Assembly (NCBI RefSeq): GCF_002795305.1
Contig: NZ_PGGC01000048.1
Span: 1-54,377, forward strand
From: Aeromonas cavernicola
Lineage (GTDB): Bacteria > Pseudomonadota > Gammaproteobacteria > Enterobacterales > Aeromonadaceae
Length of the DNA stretch: 54,377 nucleotides
Reading direction: 5' to 3'
Below are positions 27,911 to 36,367 of the stretch, one piece after another (positions within the stretch are counted from its first letter, which is position 1; each line of letters starts with the position of its first letter). The notes under the pieces are model-generated. The model did not search any database. It saw nothing but the letters and a program-made list of their open reading frames with translations, and had not been told where the DNA came from. Position numbers and translations under genes: made by a program.

Positions 27911-28417
27911 TCAAAGGTGGGAGACAAAGTTGCACGGCTTGGTGCGGGCATCGAGCTGATCGCGGATGAGCTGCTCCCAACCCAGCTCGCAAGCGTCAGT
28001 GGAGCCAGGTAGACAGCAAATCAGGGTGCGATTGGCCAGCCCAGCCAGCGCACGGCTCTGCATGGCGGAGCCTTTTATTGCGGCAAAAGAGAGCTGGCGG
28101 AACAGTTCGCCAAAACCTTGTACGGTGCGTTCAAATAAAACGCCCACCGCCTCGGGCACTCGGTTCTGTTCGTTAAAACCGGTGCCGCCATTGATCAGCA
28201 CCACTTGCACCTTTTCATCGGCAATCCATTCACTCACCCGCGCCCTAATCCGAAACAGGTTATCTGGGCAAAGCGCCCGATCAGCCAGTTGATGGCCGGC
28301 GTCGGTAAGGGCCGATGCCAGATAGTCACCAGAGCCATCATCGGCAGCCGTGCGGCTGTCGGAGACCGTCAGCACAGCGATGTTGAGGGGAATAAATCCG
28401 TTATTTTTCTGTCCCAT
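27911..28417 (-). CDS. moaB: Molybdenum cofactor biosynthesis protein MoaB
   Basis: The 168-residue MogA/MoaB-family protein shows IAVLTVSDSRTAADDGSGDYL, QVVLINGGTGFNEQNRVPEAV, FGELFRQLSF, SRALAGLANRTLI and LPGSTDACELGW. Family members bind molybdopterin and may adenylylate it; E. coli MoaB is dispensable. It is the first gene of the moaBCDE(-modABC) unit. AGGA lies ahead of the ATG. moaA is separate, about 7 kb away. Confidence 0.95.
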   Translation of the reverse strand: MGQKNNGFIPLNIAVLTVSDSRTAADDGSGDYLASALTDAGHQLADRALCPDNLFRIRARVSEWIADEKVQVVLINGGTGFNEQNRVPEAVGVLFERTVQGFGELFRQLSFAAIKGSAMQSRALAGLANRTLICCLPGSTDACELGWEQLIRDQLDARTKPCNFVSHL

Positions 28418-28640
28418 CGGGCAGTTCCTGATAGCAAAGGGCCGCGAGTAATAGCAAGCAGGAGGATCACCTCACGGGGATAACGATGAGGCTTGATAGC
28501 AACACACACCGTTTATCTCCCATCGCTCAATGGCGCTGGGGTATCCACGGCGGCTGATTCTATCAAAGGTTTCAACACAGCGGGGGAAAGGTGTCACAAA
28601 TTGCAGCAGGATGCTCACTGTGACTCACAATGTAGTTAAT
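28418..28640 (-). other. Leader/promoter region of the moaBCDE operon
   Basis: About 220 bases without a gene, holding the moaB promoter and leader on the minus strand. It contains several short complementary stretches (for example CCTCA.../...GTGAGG and TGATAG.../...CTATCA near 28430-28560) and could fold. I could not recognise a molybdenum-cofactor riboswitch or a ModE box with confidence. Confidence 0.4.
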
Positions 28641-28666
28641 CAGCGGCTGGGTTAACCCAGCCGCTG
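28641..28666 (-). terminator. Perfect 26-base inverted repeat after napC
   Basis: CAGCGGCTGGGTT and AACCCAGCCGCTG form a 13-bp perfect palindrome starting four bases after the napC stop. It lacks a T run on the napC side (ATTAACTACATT), so it may work as a transcript-stabilising 3' hairpin as much as a terminator. It ends the nap operon. Confidence 0.7.
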
Positions 28667-28670
28667 TGGA

Positions 28671-29261
28671 TTAAAACCCTTTGACGCCTGTCATGTCGGG
28701 CAATTGGTGGGCAATCCCCTTGTGACAATCAATACAGGTATTTTGACCGCTGGCTAGGTTGGTCGAGTGCATCTGGGCCCCCCGCTTACCTTGCAGCGAG
28801 AAATCCATGTACTCGAAGTTATGGCAGTTACGGCACTCGCGCGAATCAGTCTCTTTCATCCGCTGCCACTCCCGCTCGGCCATCTCCCGGCGGTGCGACT
28901 CGAACTTCTCACGGGTATCCACTTTGCCGGTCAACTTGCCCCACAGCTCTTTGGAGGCCTGTACTTTACGAATGATCTTGTAGCTCCATTCGTGCGGTAC
29001 GTGGCAATCTGGGCAGCTGGCCCGCACGCCGGAGCGGTTGGCATAGTGAATGGTGTCACGGTACTCCTGAAACACGTTGTCACGCATCTCATGGCAACTG
29101 GTACAAAAAGCCTCGGTGTTGGAGGCCTCCATTGCGGTGTTGAAGCCGCCCCAAAAGATGACACCACCAAAGAACCCCATCATCAACAGCACCCACAGGG
29201 CAGCCTTGGACGGGGATTTAAAGGTGGTCCACAGACGCTGAATAAAGCCGGGTAATTTCAT
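28671..29261 (-). CDS. napC: Cytochrome c-type quinol dehydrogenase NapC
   Basis: NapC is a membrane-anchored tetraheme cytochrome passing electrons from quinol to NapAB. The 196 residues have one N-terminal helix (about 20-40) and four CxxCH heme sites: CTSCH, CPDCH, CRNCH and CIDCH. Its ribosome binding site GAGGAACC overlaps the stop of a 23-codon frame between napB and napC. It is the last gene of the nap operon. Confidence 0.96.
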   Translation of the reverse strand: MKLPGFIQRLWTTFKSPSKAALWVLLMMGFFGGVIFWGGFNTAMEASNTEAFCTSCHEMRDNVFQEYRDTIHYANRSGVRASCPDCHVPHEWSYKIIRKVQASKELWGKLTGKVDTREKFESHRREMAEREWQRMKETDSRECRNCHNFEYMDFSLQGKRGAQMHSTNLASGQNTCIDCHKGIAHQLPDMTGVKGF

Positions 29262-29272
29262 CTATGGGTTCC

Positions 29273-29344
29273 TCAGTTCTGTGCTTCGTTCACAGGGATG
29301 TTAAAGGTGTGCCAAACAGACGGCACCACGCCGAATAATGTCAT
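29273..29344 (-). CDS. Possible 23-residue microprotein between napB and napC
   Basis: After the napB stop, TGAGGAG is followed by an ATG at 29344 and a 23-codon frame reading MTLFGVVPSVWHTFNIPVNE and three more residues. Its stop TGA lies within TGAGGAA, the napC ribosome binding site. Both ends therefore have the form of a coupled cistron. No family is recognised, and it is not NapE, which has a membrane helix. The spacing is suggestive, but such a short frame could be chance. Confidence 0.35.
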   Translation of the reverse strand: MTLFGVVPSVWHTFNIPVNEAQN

Positions 29345-29355
29345 CGGTAAACTCC

Positions 29356-29811
29356 TCAGTGCAGCGCTTCTACCGGCTTGAAGGTATTCTCCACCAGCGG
29401 CTTGGCATCTGCTTGCGGCACATGGCACTGCAGGCAGAAGTAACGGCGGGGGGAGACTTCACCTAAGGTCAGGCCATCACGGGTCTCAAAGTGAGTGGGG
29501 CTGATCTTGGGCGCCTTCATCTTGCTGGCATTTTTGAAACTGTGGCAGGCCAAACACTTGTTCACCTTGTTGTCCACTTCGTAGTTGCGAATATCGTGCG
29601 GGATCAACGGTGGCTGGTGCATATATTGGCGATCATAAGGCTCGCCATCTTTACGGAAATTTTTCAGCGGCGCAGCACTGGCCTCCGTCACCAAATCTGT
29701 CGCTCCCCGCTCGGACTTTATGCCCCCCGTGCTGTTGGTGATGTCGGGAGTGGCGGCCATCAAGGTCCCTGCCACTAGGCAGGCTAGCATTGCTCCAATC
29801 AGCTTTTTCAT
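29356..29811 (-). CDS. napB: Diheme cytochrome subunit of periplasmic nitrate reductase
   Basis: NapB takes electrons from NapC to NapA in the periplasm. The 151-residue protein has a signal peptide ([19 protein letters not shown]) and two heme sites, CLACHS and CLQCHV, with the YMHQPPLIPHDI segment typical of the family. It overlaps the end of napH by one base. Confidence 0.96.
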   Translation of the reverse strand: MKKLIGAMLACLVAGTLMAATPDITNSTGGIKSERGATDLVTEASAAPLKNFRKDGEPYDRQYMHQPPLIPHDIRNYEVDNKVNKCLACHSFKNASKMKAPKISPTHFETRDGLTLGEVSPRRYFCLQCHVPQADAKPLVENTFKPVEALH

Positions 29812-30686
29812 TATCTATTCTCCGATGTTTTTTCTGCCTTAATGGCAAAACTTACAGTGATTTCAAAAACTTGTTCCGCGCAGACATCGATGCAACGGCC
29901 ACAGTTGGTACACTCCTGAGCCACAATCAAGGGCCCAAACCCACGCTTGGCACCGTGAACCGGGCCACGCAAGATGGGGCGCTCCGGGCAGACCGCATAG
30001 CAATCCATACAGTTACTGCACCGCTCCCGCCCCTTGGCAGAAATCTTGATAAATCCGACCCGATTAAGCAGGGCATAAAAAGCGCCAACCGGACAGAGAT
30101 GACCGCACCAGCCCCGCTCCACCACAAACAGGTCGAACAGAAACAGCGCCGCTAACAAAGCCCAGCCCGCCCCCATGCCAAACAGCAAACCGCGCATGGC
30201 AAGCGACACCGGATTGACCAGCTCCCACGCCATTACCCCGACCACCGCAGGCACCACCAACACCATGGCCAGCAGCCAGTAGCGGGTCGAGCGGCTAAAC
30301 TGGCCGTTGCCCTTAAGGCCCAGCCGTGCCCTGAGCCAAGCCGCAGCGTCAGTGATAAGGTTGACCGGACAGACCCAAGAGCAGAACACCCTGCCTCCGA
30401 CCAGCCAATAACCGACCAGCACGATGGCGGCCCCCAGCCAGAGGGTAGGGATAGGCCCATGACCCGCCGCCAGCGCCTGCAATAACGTGAGGGGATCGGT
30501 CAGCGGCACCGTCTCCAGCAACAGCGAGCTGGCGAGGTTACCCTTGAGGATCCAGATGCCCGCCAGCGGCCCCAGCAGAAACAGCCCGAGCACGCAGAGC
30601 TGACTGAGGCGGCGCAACAGCAAAAAGCGGTGGGATCGCCACCAGCCCAGCTTGATGCGAGCCTCTTCCCCTGGATAACGGCTCAT
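29811..30686 (-). CDS. napH: Quinol dehydrogenase membrane component NapH
   Basis: NapH is an inner-membrane iron-sulfur protein that with NapG draws electrons from ubiquinol to NapC. The 291 residues have four helices, two cytoplasmic CxxxCP motifs (CSWVCP, CGHLCP), and two C-terminal 4Fe-4S motifs ([12 protein letters not shown] and [11 protein letters not shown]). It overlaps napG by ATGA. Confidence 0.96.
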   Translation of the reverse strand: MSRYPGEEARIKLGWWRSHRFLLLRRLSQLCVLGLFLLGPLAGIWILKGNLASSLLLETVPLTDPLTLLQALAAGHGPIPTLWLGAAIVLVGYWLVGGRVFCSWVCPVNLITDAAAWLRARLGLKGNGQFSRSTRYWLLAMVLVVPAVVGVMAWELVNPVSLAMRGLLFGMGAGWALLAALFLFDLFVVERGWCGHLCPVGAFYALLNRVGFIKISAKGRERCSNCMDCYAVCPERPILRGPVHGAKRGFGPLIVAQECTNCGRCIDVCAEQVFEITVSFAIKAEKTSENR

Positions 30687-31426
30687 AATCCCTCCGGTTT
30701 GCGAGTAGGCAGAGCGAGCCTATCGCCTATCAGCGACTTGCCCGCCTTGGCCTTCTCTTCCCAACCGAGTCGATAGTGATGACCCAGCTCCCCTTTAGCG
30801 AGCTGGCGCGGCACTACCTTGATGGCCGCCTCTTCCAGCACGCAGGCATGCTCGCATTTGCCACAGCCGGTACAGACATCGCTGTGTACCGTGGGCAAAA
30901 ACATGGCGTGCTTGCCGGTGCGCTGGTTGTGTTGCAACTCTAGAGTGATCGCCTTGCCAATCAACGGGCAGACCCGATAACAGACATCGCAGCGCAGGCC
31001 CAAATAGTTGAGGCAGGTCTCGTGATCGATGAGCACGGCCACCCCCATCCGCGCCTGATCGATATCGGTCATCTGCTGATCCAGCGCCCCGCTCGGGCAG
31101 GCCACCACGCAAGGGATGTCATCACACATCTCACACGGCACGGCTCGAGCCGTGAAGTAAGGGGTGCCGGTGGTGACCGGCTCAAACAGCCGGGCGAGCT
31201 TGAGTGTGTCGTAAGGGCATGCCTCAACGCAGAGCCCACAGCGCACGCAGGCGCCGAGAAACTCCGCCTCATCCAGCGCAGCGGGCGGGCGCAGTGCCTG
31301 AGCCGGCACGGCCTCGACCTGCTGACGGGCAAGGCCGCCAAGCCCCACGCCCAACAGGCCCACCCCGCAGGCCCCTTTTGCCAGAGAGGCCATATCGGCC
31401 AGAAACTGGCGCCGGCTACGACTCAT
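30683..31426 (-). CDS. napG: Ferredoxin-type protein NapG
   Basis: NapG is a periplasmic ferredoxin with four 4Fe-4S clusters. The 247-residue protein has a twin-arginine signal (SRRQFLADM) and cysteine motifs [43 protein letters not shown] and [11 protein letters not shown]. It lies 17 bases after napA with a strong GGGGGAG site. Confidence 0.96.
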   Translation of the reverse strand: MSRSRRQFLADMASLAKGACGVGLLGVGLGGLARQQVEAVPAQALRPPAALDEAEFLGACVRCGLCVEACPYDTLKLARLFEPVTTGTPYFTARAVPCEMCDDIPCVVACPSGALDQQMTDIDQARMGVAVLIDHETCLNYLGLRCDVCYRVCPLIGKAITLELQHNQRTGKHAMFLPTVHSDVCTGCGKCEHACVLEEAAIKVVPRQLAKGELGHHYRLGWEEKAKAGKSLIGDRLALPTRKPEGL

Positions 31427-31442
31427 CTCGCGCTCCCCCGCC

Positions 31443-33932
31443 TTAGGCCTTCATGACCTTAACGGCGCACTTCTTGTAATCAGTCTCTTTCGAGAGCGGA
31501 TCGGTGGCGTCTAGGGTCAACTTGTTGACCAGCTGACTGGCGTCAAAGAACGGCATGAACACCAGTCCTTTCGGCGGGCGGTTGCGACCACGGGTCTCGA
31601 CACGGGTCTTCACCTCACCGCGGCGAGAGGAGACGATCACCTCTTCGCCACGACGCACACCGCGGGCCTTAGCATCGTCTGGATGCATGAACAGCACCGC
31701 ATCTGGGAAAGCGCGATAGAGCTCGGGCACCCGTCGGGTCATGGTGCCGGTATGCCAGTGCTCCAGCACACGACCGGTGGAGAGCCACAGATCGTACTCT
31801 TGATCTGGTGACTCGGCGGCGGGCTCGAACGGCAGGGCGAAGATGACCGCCTTGCCATCTGGCTTGCCATAAAAACGTACCCCCTCGCCCGCTTTCACAT
31901 AGGGGTCGAACCCTTCGCGATAGCGCCACAGAGTCTCTTTACCATCCACTACCGGCCAGCGTAAGCCGCGCGCCTCGTGATACTGATCGAATGGAGCCAA
32001 GTCATGGCCATGGCCACGGCCAAAGGTGGCGTACTCCTCGAACAGCCCTTTTTGGACATAGAAGCCAAAGTGTTCGGTTTCGTCGTTGAGCTCCCCTTTG
32101 CTCTGCTCTTTCGGGAACTGGTTGACCTGACCGTTGGCATAGAGCACGTCGAACAAGGTTTTGCCCTGCACTTCTGGCATCTTGGCAATCAGTTCTGCCG
32201 GCCACACTTCCTCAACTTTGAAGCGCTTGGAGAACTCCATCAGTTGCCACAAATCAGACTTGGCCCCTTGCGGCGCGCTCACTTGCTGGTGCCAGAACTG
32301 GGTGCGGCGCTCGGCGTTGCCATAGGCGCCCTCTTTCTCAACCCACATGGCAGTGGGGAGGATCAGATCGGCGGCTTGAGCGGTGACGGTCGGGTAAGGG
32401 TCAGAGACCACGATGAAGTTGCGCGGATCGCGATAGCCCGGCAGGCGATCGGCATTCATGTTAGGGCCAGCCTGCATGTTGTTGTTACACATCACCCAGT
32501 AGGCGTTGAGTTTGCCATCTTTGAGCATCCGATCTTGCAGCACGGCGTGGTAGCCCACCTGCTCGGGGATGGTGCCTTCCGGCAGTTTCCAGATTTGCTC
32601 AGCAATAGCGCGATGCTTAGGATCGGTGACGACCATGTCGGCAGGTAAGCGGTGGGCAAAGGTGCCCACTTCCCGCGCGGTACCACACGCGGAGGGTTGC
32701 CCAGTCAAGGAGAAGGGGCCGTTACCCGGCGCTGAAATCTTACCGGTCAGCAGGTGGATGTTGTAGCAGAGGTTATTGGCCCAGACCCCACGGGTATGCT
32801 GGTTGAAGCCCATGGTCCAGTAAGAGACCACTTTCTTAGTGGGATCGGCATAAATGTCGGCCAGTTTTTCCAGCTTCTCTTTAGAGACACCAGAGAGCTT
32901 GGAGACCGACTCCACATCGTAATCGGCCACGAACTTGGCAAACTCCTCGAAGGTCATCGGAGTGGCATCGCCGCTGTCTGGGTTCTTCGCTTTCTGCTGC
33001 AGCGGATCGGTCGGGCGCAGGCCGTAACCGATATCGGTGACCCCCTTCTTGAACACGGTGTGCTTATTGATGAAATCCTGGTTTACCTTGCCGTTCTGGA
33101 TGATGTAGTTAGCAATGTAATTGAGGATCGCTAAATCAGTTTGGGGGGTAAACACCATGCCGTTATCGGCCAGTTCAAAGCTACGATGCTCAAAGGTAGA
33201 GAGCACGTGCACCTGCACATCCGGATTGGAGAGACGACGATCGGAGATCCGCGACCAGAGGATGGGGTGCATTTCGGCCATGTTGGAGCCCCACAGCACG
33301 AAGGCGTCGGCCTGCTCGATATCGTCGTAGCAGCCCATCGGCTCATCCATACCGAAGGTACGCATGAAGCCGACTACCGCAGAAGCCATGCAGTGGCGGG
33401 CATTTGGATCGAGGTTATTGGTACGAAAGCCCGCCTTCATCAGCTTGGCGGCGGCATAGCCTTCCCAGACAGTCCACTGACCAGAGCCGAACATGCCGAC
33501 GGCGGTGGGTCCCTTCTCTTTGAGCGTCGCTTTGAACTTCTCGGCCATGATGTCGAAGGCCTGATCCCAGCTGATGGGAGCGAAGTCGCCATCCTTGTCG
33601 AACTGGCCGTTTTTCATCCGCAGCAGCGGTTGAGTGAGGCGATCTTCACCGTACATGATCTTGGAGAGAAAATAGCCCTTGATGCAATTGAGGCCACGGT
33701 TAACCGGTGCATCGGGATCACCCTGAGTCGCCACGACCCGGCCATCCTGCGACCCGACCAACACGGAGCAGCCAGTCCCACAAAAGCGGCACGGTGCTTT
33801 ATCCCATTTGATGGCGGTTTTATCGGTACTGGTGATCAAGTTTGCCGCCAAGGTAGGGGCACTGACACCGGCCACTGCAGCGGCAGCCGCCACCGCATTG
33901 GCCTTCATAAAGTCGCGTCGACTCAGCTTCAT
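31443..33932 (-). CDS. napA: Periplasmic nitrate reductase catalytic subunit
   Basis: NapA reduces nitrate to nitrite in the periplasm using a bis-molybdopterin guanine dinucleotide cofactor and one 4Fe-4S cluster. From the ATG at 33932 it has 829 residues, the usual length. It begins with a Tat signal (SRRDFMK) and has the cluster motif CRFCGTGC with a later NRGLNCIKG, and the cofactor-ligand cysteine within [21 protein letters not shown] precedes this start; the frame extends five codons more. The nap operon order matches E. coli napFDAGHBC without napE or ccm genes. Confidence 0.97.
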   Translation of the reverse strand: MKLSRRDFMKANAVAAAAAVAGVSAPTLAANLITSTDKTAIKWDKAPCRFCGTGCSVLVGSQDGRVVATQGDPDAPVNRGLNCIKGYFLSKIMYGEDRLTQPLLRMKNGQFDKDGDFAPISWDQAFDIMAEKFKATLKEKGPTAVGMFGSGQWTVWEGYAAAKLMKAGFRTNNLDPNARHCMASAVVGFMRTFGMDEPMGCYDDIEQADAFVLWGSNMAEMHPILWSRISDRRLSNPDVQVHVLSTFEHRSFELADNGMVFTPQTDLAILNYIANYIIQNGKVNQDFINKHTVFKKGVTDIGYGLRPTDPLQQKAKNPDSGDATPMTFEEFAKFVADYDVESVSKLSGVSKEKLEKLADIYADPTKKVVSYWTMGFNQHTRGVWANNLCYNIHLLTGKISAPGNGPFSLTGQPSACGTAREVGTFAHRLPADMVVTDPKHRAIAEQIWKLPEGTIPEQVGYHAVLQDRMLKDGKLNAYWVMCNNNMQAGPNMNADRLPGYRDPRNFIVVSDPYPTVTAQAADLILPTAMWVEKEGAYGNAERRTQFWHQQVSAPQGAKSDLWQLMEFSKRFKVEEVWPAELIAKMPEVQGKTLFDVLYANGQVNQFPKEQSKGELNDETEHFGFYVQKGLFEEYATFGRGHGHDLAPFDQYHEARGLRWPVVDGKETLWRYREGFDPYVKAGEGVRFYGKPDGKAVIFALPFEPAAESPDQEYDLWLSTGRVLEHWHTGTMTRRVPELYRAFPDAVLFMHPDDAKARGVRRGEEVIVSSRRGEVKTRVETRGRNRPPKGLVFMPFFDASQLVNKLTLDATDPLSKETDYKKCAVKVMKA

Positions 33933-34070
33933 GGCATATCCTCGCATTGCTTATCGAGTTATCGAACTAATGGGGGCGATAGAAGATCACTATCTCAACG
34001 ATCGCCGGTATCACGTCAACAGCCGCCATCATGCTAAGTCCAACAGGCTCAACCCCATGGCGCTTTATTG

Positions 34071-34334
34071 TCACTCTGTCTTTTCAAATACATCAAATTG
34101 ATGGTAAATCAGGGCAGCCGATAACACCCCCGGCATGGCCTGTATCGCATCAATAGCCGACATGATTGCGCCCTGCCCCTCCCCTTCCAGCGTCACCACT
34201 AACTTTCCCTCTTCAGAGATGGCATGGACCTCGGCCCCTGCTAGCGTGGTGATTTGCTGGGCAAGCTGTTGGCATTGAGTGGGCTGGGTTAACACCACTA
34301 GGCTCGATATATGAAACTCTTGGTTCTGGCTCAT
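34071..34334 (-). CDS. napD: NapA signal-peptide-binding chaperone NapD
   Basis: NapD binds the twin-arginine signal of NapA and holds back its export until cofactor insertion. The 87-residue protein has the ferredoxin-like fold pattern HISSLVVLTQPTQ, GAEVHAISEEGKLVVTLEG and IQAMPGVLSAALIYHQFD. It lies between napF and napA. The 122-base gap before napA is unusually long for this operon and may contain a processing or regulatory element. Confidence 0.94.
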   Translation of the reverse strand: MSQNQEFHISSLVVLTQPTQCQQLAQQITTLAGAEVHAISEEGKLVVTLEGEGQGAIMSAIDAIQAMPGVLSAALIYHQFDVFEKTE

Positions 34335-34421
34335 TTCAGCTCTCTACTTGCTCGCACGCTGACGTGCACCGTTGCTCGCTTATTTGGGTTGCCATCTCAC
34401 CACTGACAGCTTGGCCGTCAC

Positions 34422-34928
34422 TTAACCTAGCGCCACCGAGCGGCCATCGACCTTAATACTGCCGACTGGACAATCTTGTACGCAGGCACCACAACCGTTA
34501 CAACGCTGGTCATCAACGGTGGGAGTAGGAACGCGGCCAAGCTCGGGGATAAAGCGGATTGCGCGAGGCTCACAGCTATCCTGACAACGTTGGCAAAAAA
34601 CCTGGGCAGAGGCCAAACAGCTCGCCTCGATATGAGCTTTGTAACGCCAAGGCGCCTCCGTGGTAGGACGAAAGAGGGGCGCTTTACAAACGGTGGCGCA
34701 TTGCTGACAGAAAGTGCACTCGCCCCGCAGAAAATCAACGGTGGGATAGCCCCCCTCTCCTAGCACCACGATCTGCTCAGGACAAGCGGTTAGACAATCA
34801 CCACATCGCGTACATCCGCTAACAAACGCGGACCAGTCGACAGACCAAGGTAGCTGCACCACTGGGGGCGTCGCACCTATTTTGCCGCGCAGCAAGCCGC
34901 GGCGGGCAAGATCGATCTCTGGGGGCAT
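34422..34928 (-). CDS. napF: Ferredoxin-type protein NapF
   Basis: NapF is a cytoplasmic iron-sulfur protein thought to help mature NapA. The 168-residue product has three cysteine clusters: CTRCGDCLTACP, CTFCQQCATVC and CNGCGACVQDCP. The open frame runs upstream to 35030, but GGAG six bases before the ATG at 34928 and the normal start MPPEIDLARR support this position. First gene of the operon. Confidence 0.94.
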   Translation of the reverse strand: MPPEIDLARRGLLRGKIGATPPVVQLPWSVDWSAFVSGCTRCGDCLTACPEQIVVLGEGGYPTVDFLRGECTFCQQCATVCKAPLFRPTTEAPWRYKAHIEASCLASAQVFCQRCQDSCEPRAIRFIPELGRVPTPTVDDQRCNGCGACVQDCPVGSIKVDGRSVALG

Positions 34929-35041
34929 GGTGACTCCAATTGAAACAGAAAAGCATATTCCTGGCTCACTGCACATCAACGCTATGATAAAGCCATTGAT
35001 AATCTTGGGCGTATATTGCGACCCTGACAAGTTAAGGGATA

Positions 35042-35084
35042 TACCACCAGGGAGATAAACAGAGGGATTATTGCGCTAGATCAA
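35042..35084. promoter_or_regulatory. Candidate NarP and FNR sites upstream of napF
   Basis: TTGCG-CTAG-ATCAA at 35071-35084 matches the FNR box TTGAT-N4-ATCAA perfectly in one half and at three of five bases in the other. Next to it, at 35042-35057, two heptamers spaced by two bases (TACCACC, GGAGATA) match the NarL/NarP 7-2-7 pattern at about five of seven positions each. E. coli napF is likewise activated by FNR and NarP. The sites lie 115-155 bases before the napF start. Confidence 0.5.
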
Positions 35085-35099
35085 AGCCTTCTAGCCCAA

Positions 35100-35130
35100 T
35101 AAAAAAGGAGGTATTGATTAAAATACCTCC
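35100..35130 (-). terminator. Terminator of moaA
   Basis: On the minus strand GGAGGTATT and AATACCTCC form a perfect 9-bp stem with a six-base loop, followed by TTTTTTATT. It lies 43 bases past the moaA stop and keeps moaA transcription out of the nap operon. Confidence 0.92.
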
Positions 35131-35172
35131 ATTTGAGGATTGCTTAACTTACACCATCTCTTACGAGTCTAA

Positions 35173-36162
35173 TTAGCCACCAATAGAAGCAAGATGCGGT
35201 GTCATGCCGGCATTGCCATCATGAAGCCGATGAGCCGCACTTTTGTCCTGCAGCGAGGTGCGAATCCGTTGTTGCAACTCATCCTGCTGCTCGTCGCTGA
35301 CCAGCAGATCTCGCAGGTCGATCCCACCGTCACCAAATAAGCAGAGATGGAGTTTGCCAAGGGAAGAAACCCGTAACCGATTGCATCCCGCACAAAAATC
35401 TTTGCTGTAAGGCATGATGAGACCAACACCACCTTGAGACGCGGGGTGCATAAACACTTGGGCGGGCCCGTCATCGACATTGCGCAGCTGCTGTATCCAG
35501 CCAGTGGTCAATAGCTGTTGCTTGATCTGCTCGCCACTCAGGTGATGATCGCGAAACAACGTATCCATCTCACCGGTCTGCATCAACTCGATAAACCGCA
35601 GCTCGATAGGCTTGTCCTTAATCCACGCAAGGAAAGCCTCCAACTGATAGTCATTGAGCCCCTTGAGCAGCACCGCATTGATTTTGATCGAGGTGAAGCC
35701 AGCACCCAGCGCAGCGTCAATGCCTTCCATGATCTCCGCCAGTTTATTCTCACCCGTAATTTGGTGAAATTGGCGTGGGTCTAAGCTATCAACGCTCACA
35801 TTGATGGCATTGAGACCAGCATTAAACCACTCCCTTGCCCGCTCTTTGAGGCGATAGCCATTAGTGGTCATGGCGACTTTTTCGATTTCTGGAATATTTG
35901 CCACAGTATCGATGATCGCGGTGAAATCTCGGCGCAACGAGGGCTCACCACCGGTTAACCGCACTTTACGGGTACCCATCGCAGCAAAACCCGTCACGAC
36001 TCGGCGGATTTCATCAATGGAGAGAAAAGCATTACGCACCTTCCCTTGCGGGGGATGATAACCATCGGGTAAACAGTAGGTACAACGAAAATTGCACACA
36101 TCAGTAACTGACAAGCGCAAATAGTAAAAACGACGGGAAAAACCATCTTCAAGTGGCAACAT
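35173..36162 (-). CDS. moaA: GTP 3',8-cyclase (radical SAM)
   Basis: MoaA uses S-adenosylmethionine and two 4Fe-4S clusters to rearrange GTP, starting molybdopterin synthesis together with MoaC. From the ATG at 36162 it has 329 residues, as in E. coli. The radical-SAM motif is CNFRCTYC (about 24-31), [10 protein letters not shown] follows, the second cluster motif has CAGCNRLR and a later cysteine in LHLCLFG, and the protein ends in a glycine pair (SIGG). GGAAAGG lies just before the start. The frame runs 40 codons further upstream, but that part is structured leader. Confidence 0.97.
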   Translation of the reverse strand: MLPLEDGFSRRFYYLRLSVTDVCNFRCTYCLPDGYHPPQGKVRNAFLSIDEIRRVVTGFAAMGTRKVRLTGGEPSLRRDFTAIIDTVANIPEIEKVAMTTNGYRLKERAREWFNAGLNAINVSVDSLDPRQFHQITGENKLAEIMEGIDAALGAGFTSIKINAVLLKGLNDYQLEAFLAWIKDKPIELRFIELMQTGEMDTLFRDHHLSGEQIKQQLLTTGWIQQLRNVDDGPAQVFMHPASQGGVGLIMPYSKDFCAGCNRLRVSSLGKLHLCLFGDGGIDLRDLLVSDEQQDELQQRIRTSLQDKSAAHRLHDGNAGMTPHLASIGG

Positions 36163-36282
36163 AAACACCTTTCCAAATACGGGAGGCCAGGGCATTTCTT
36201 TCCTGACCCTTACAGCACGAACGGCGGCTGACGGCGGCTTTCCCCTATCGCAAGGACGTAGGCAAAGCAGCTCGGAGTTCAT
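36163..36282 (-). ncRNA. Structured moaA leader, candidate Moco RNA motif
   Basis: The 120 bases before moaA (minus strand) are GC-rich and foldable. GGGTCAGG pairs with CCTGGCC around a ten-base loop, and a direct repeat AGCCGCCGT occurs twice in tandem (36221-36239). The stretch ends in GGCCTCCC, then the moaA ribosome binding site. The molybdenum-cofactor RNA motif sits in the same place upstream of moaA in E. coli. Elements such as CTCCGAGC, GGGGAAA and GGCCTCCC look familiar from that motif, but this is from memory. Confidence 0.45.
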
Positions 36283-36367
36283 CTAGTTTTTCGATGCTAG
36301 CACAAGTTAGCGTACACTCCCACGCACCTTAAGAGGTAATCCCTACACGGTAGAGAGCTCCAGCAAA

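Noticed and set aside
33141-34037. 298-codon frame antisense to napA
   Set aside because: Shadow of napA; starts inside it without a ribosome binding site.
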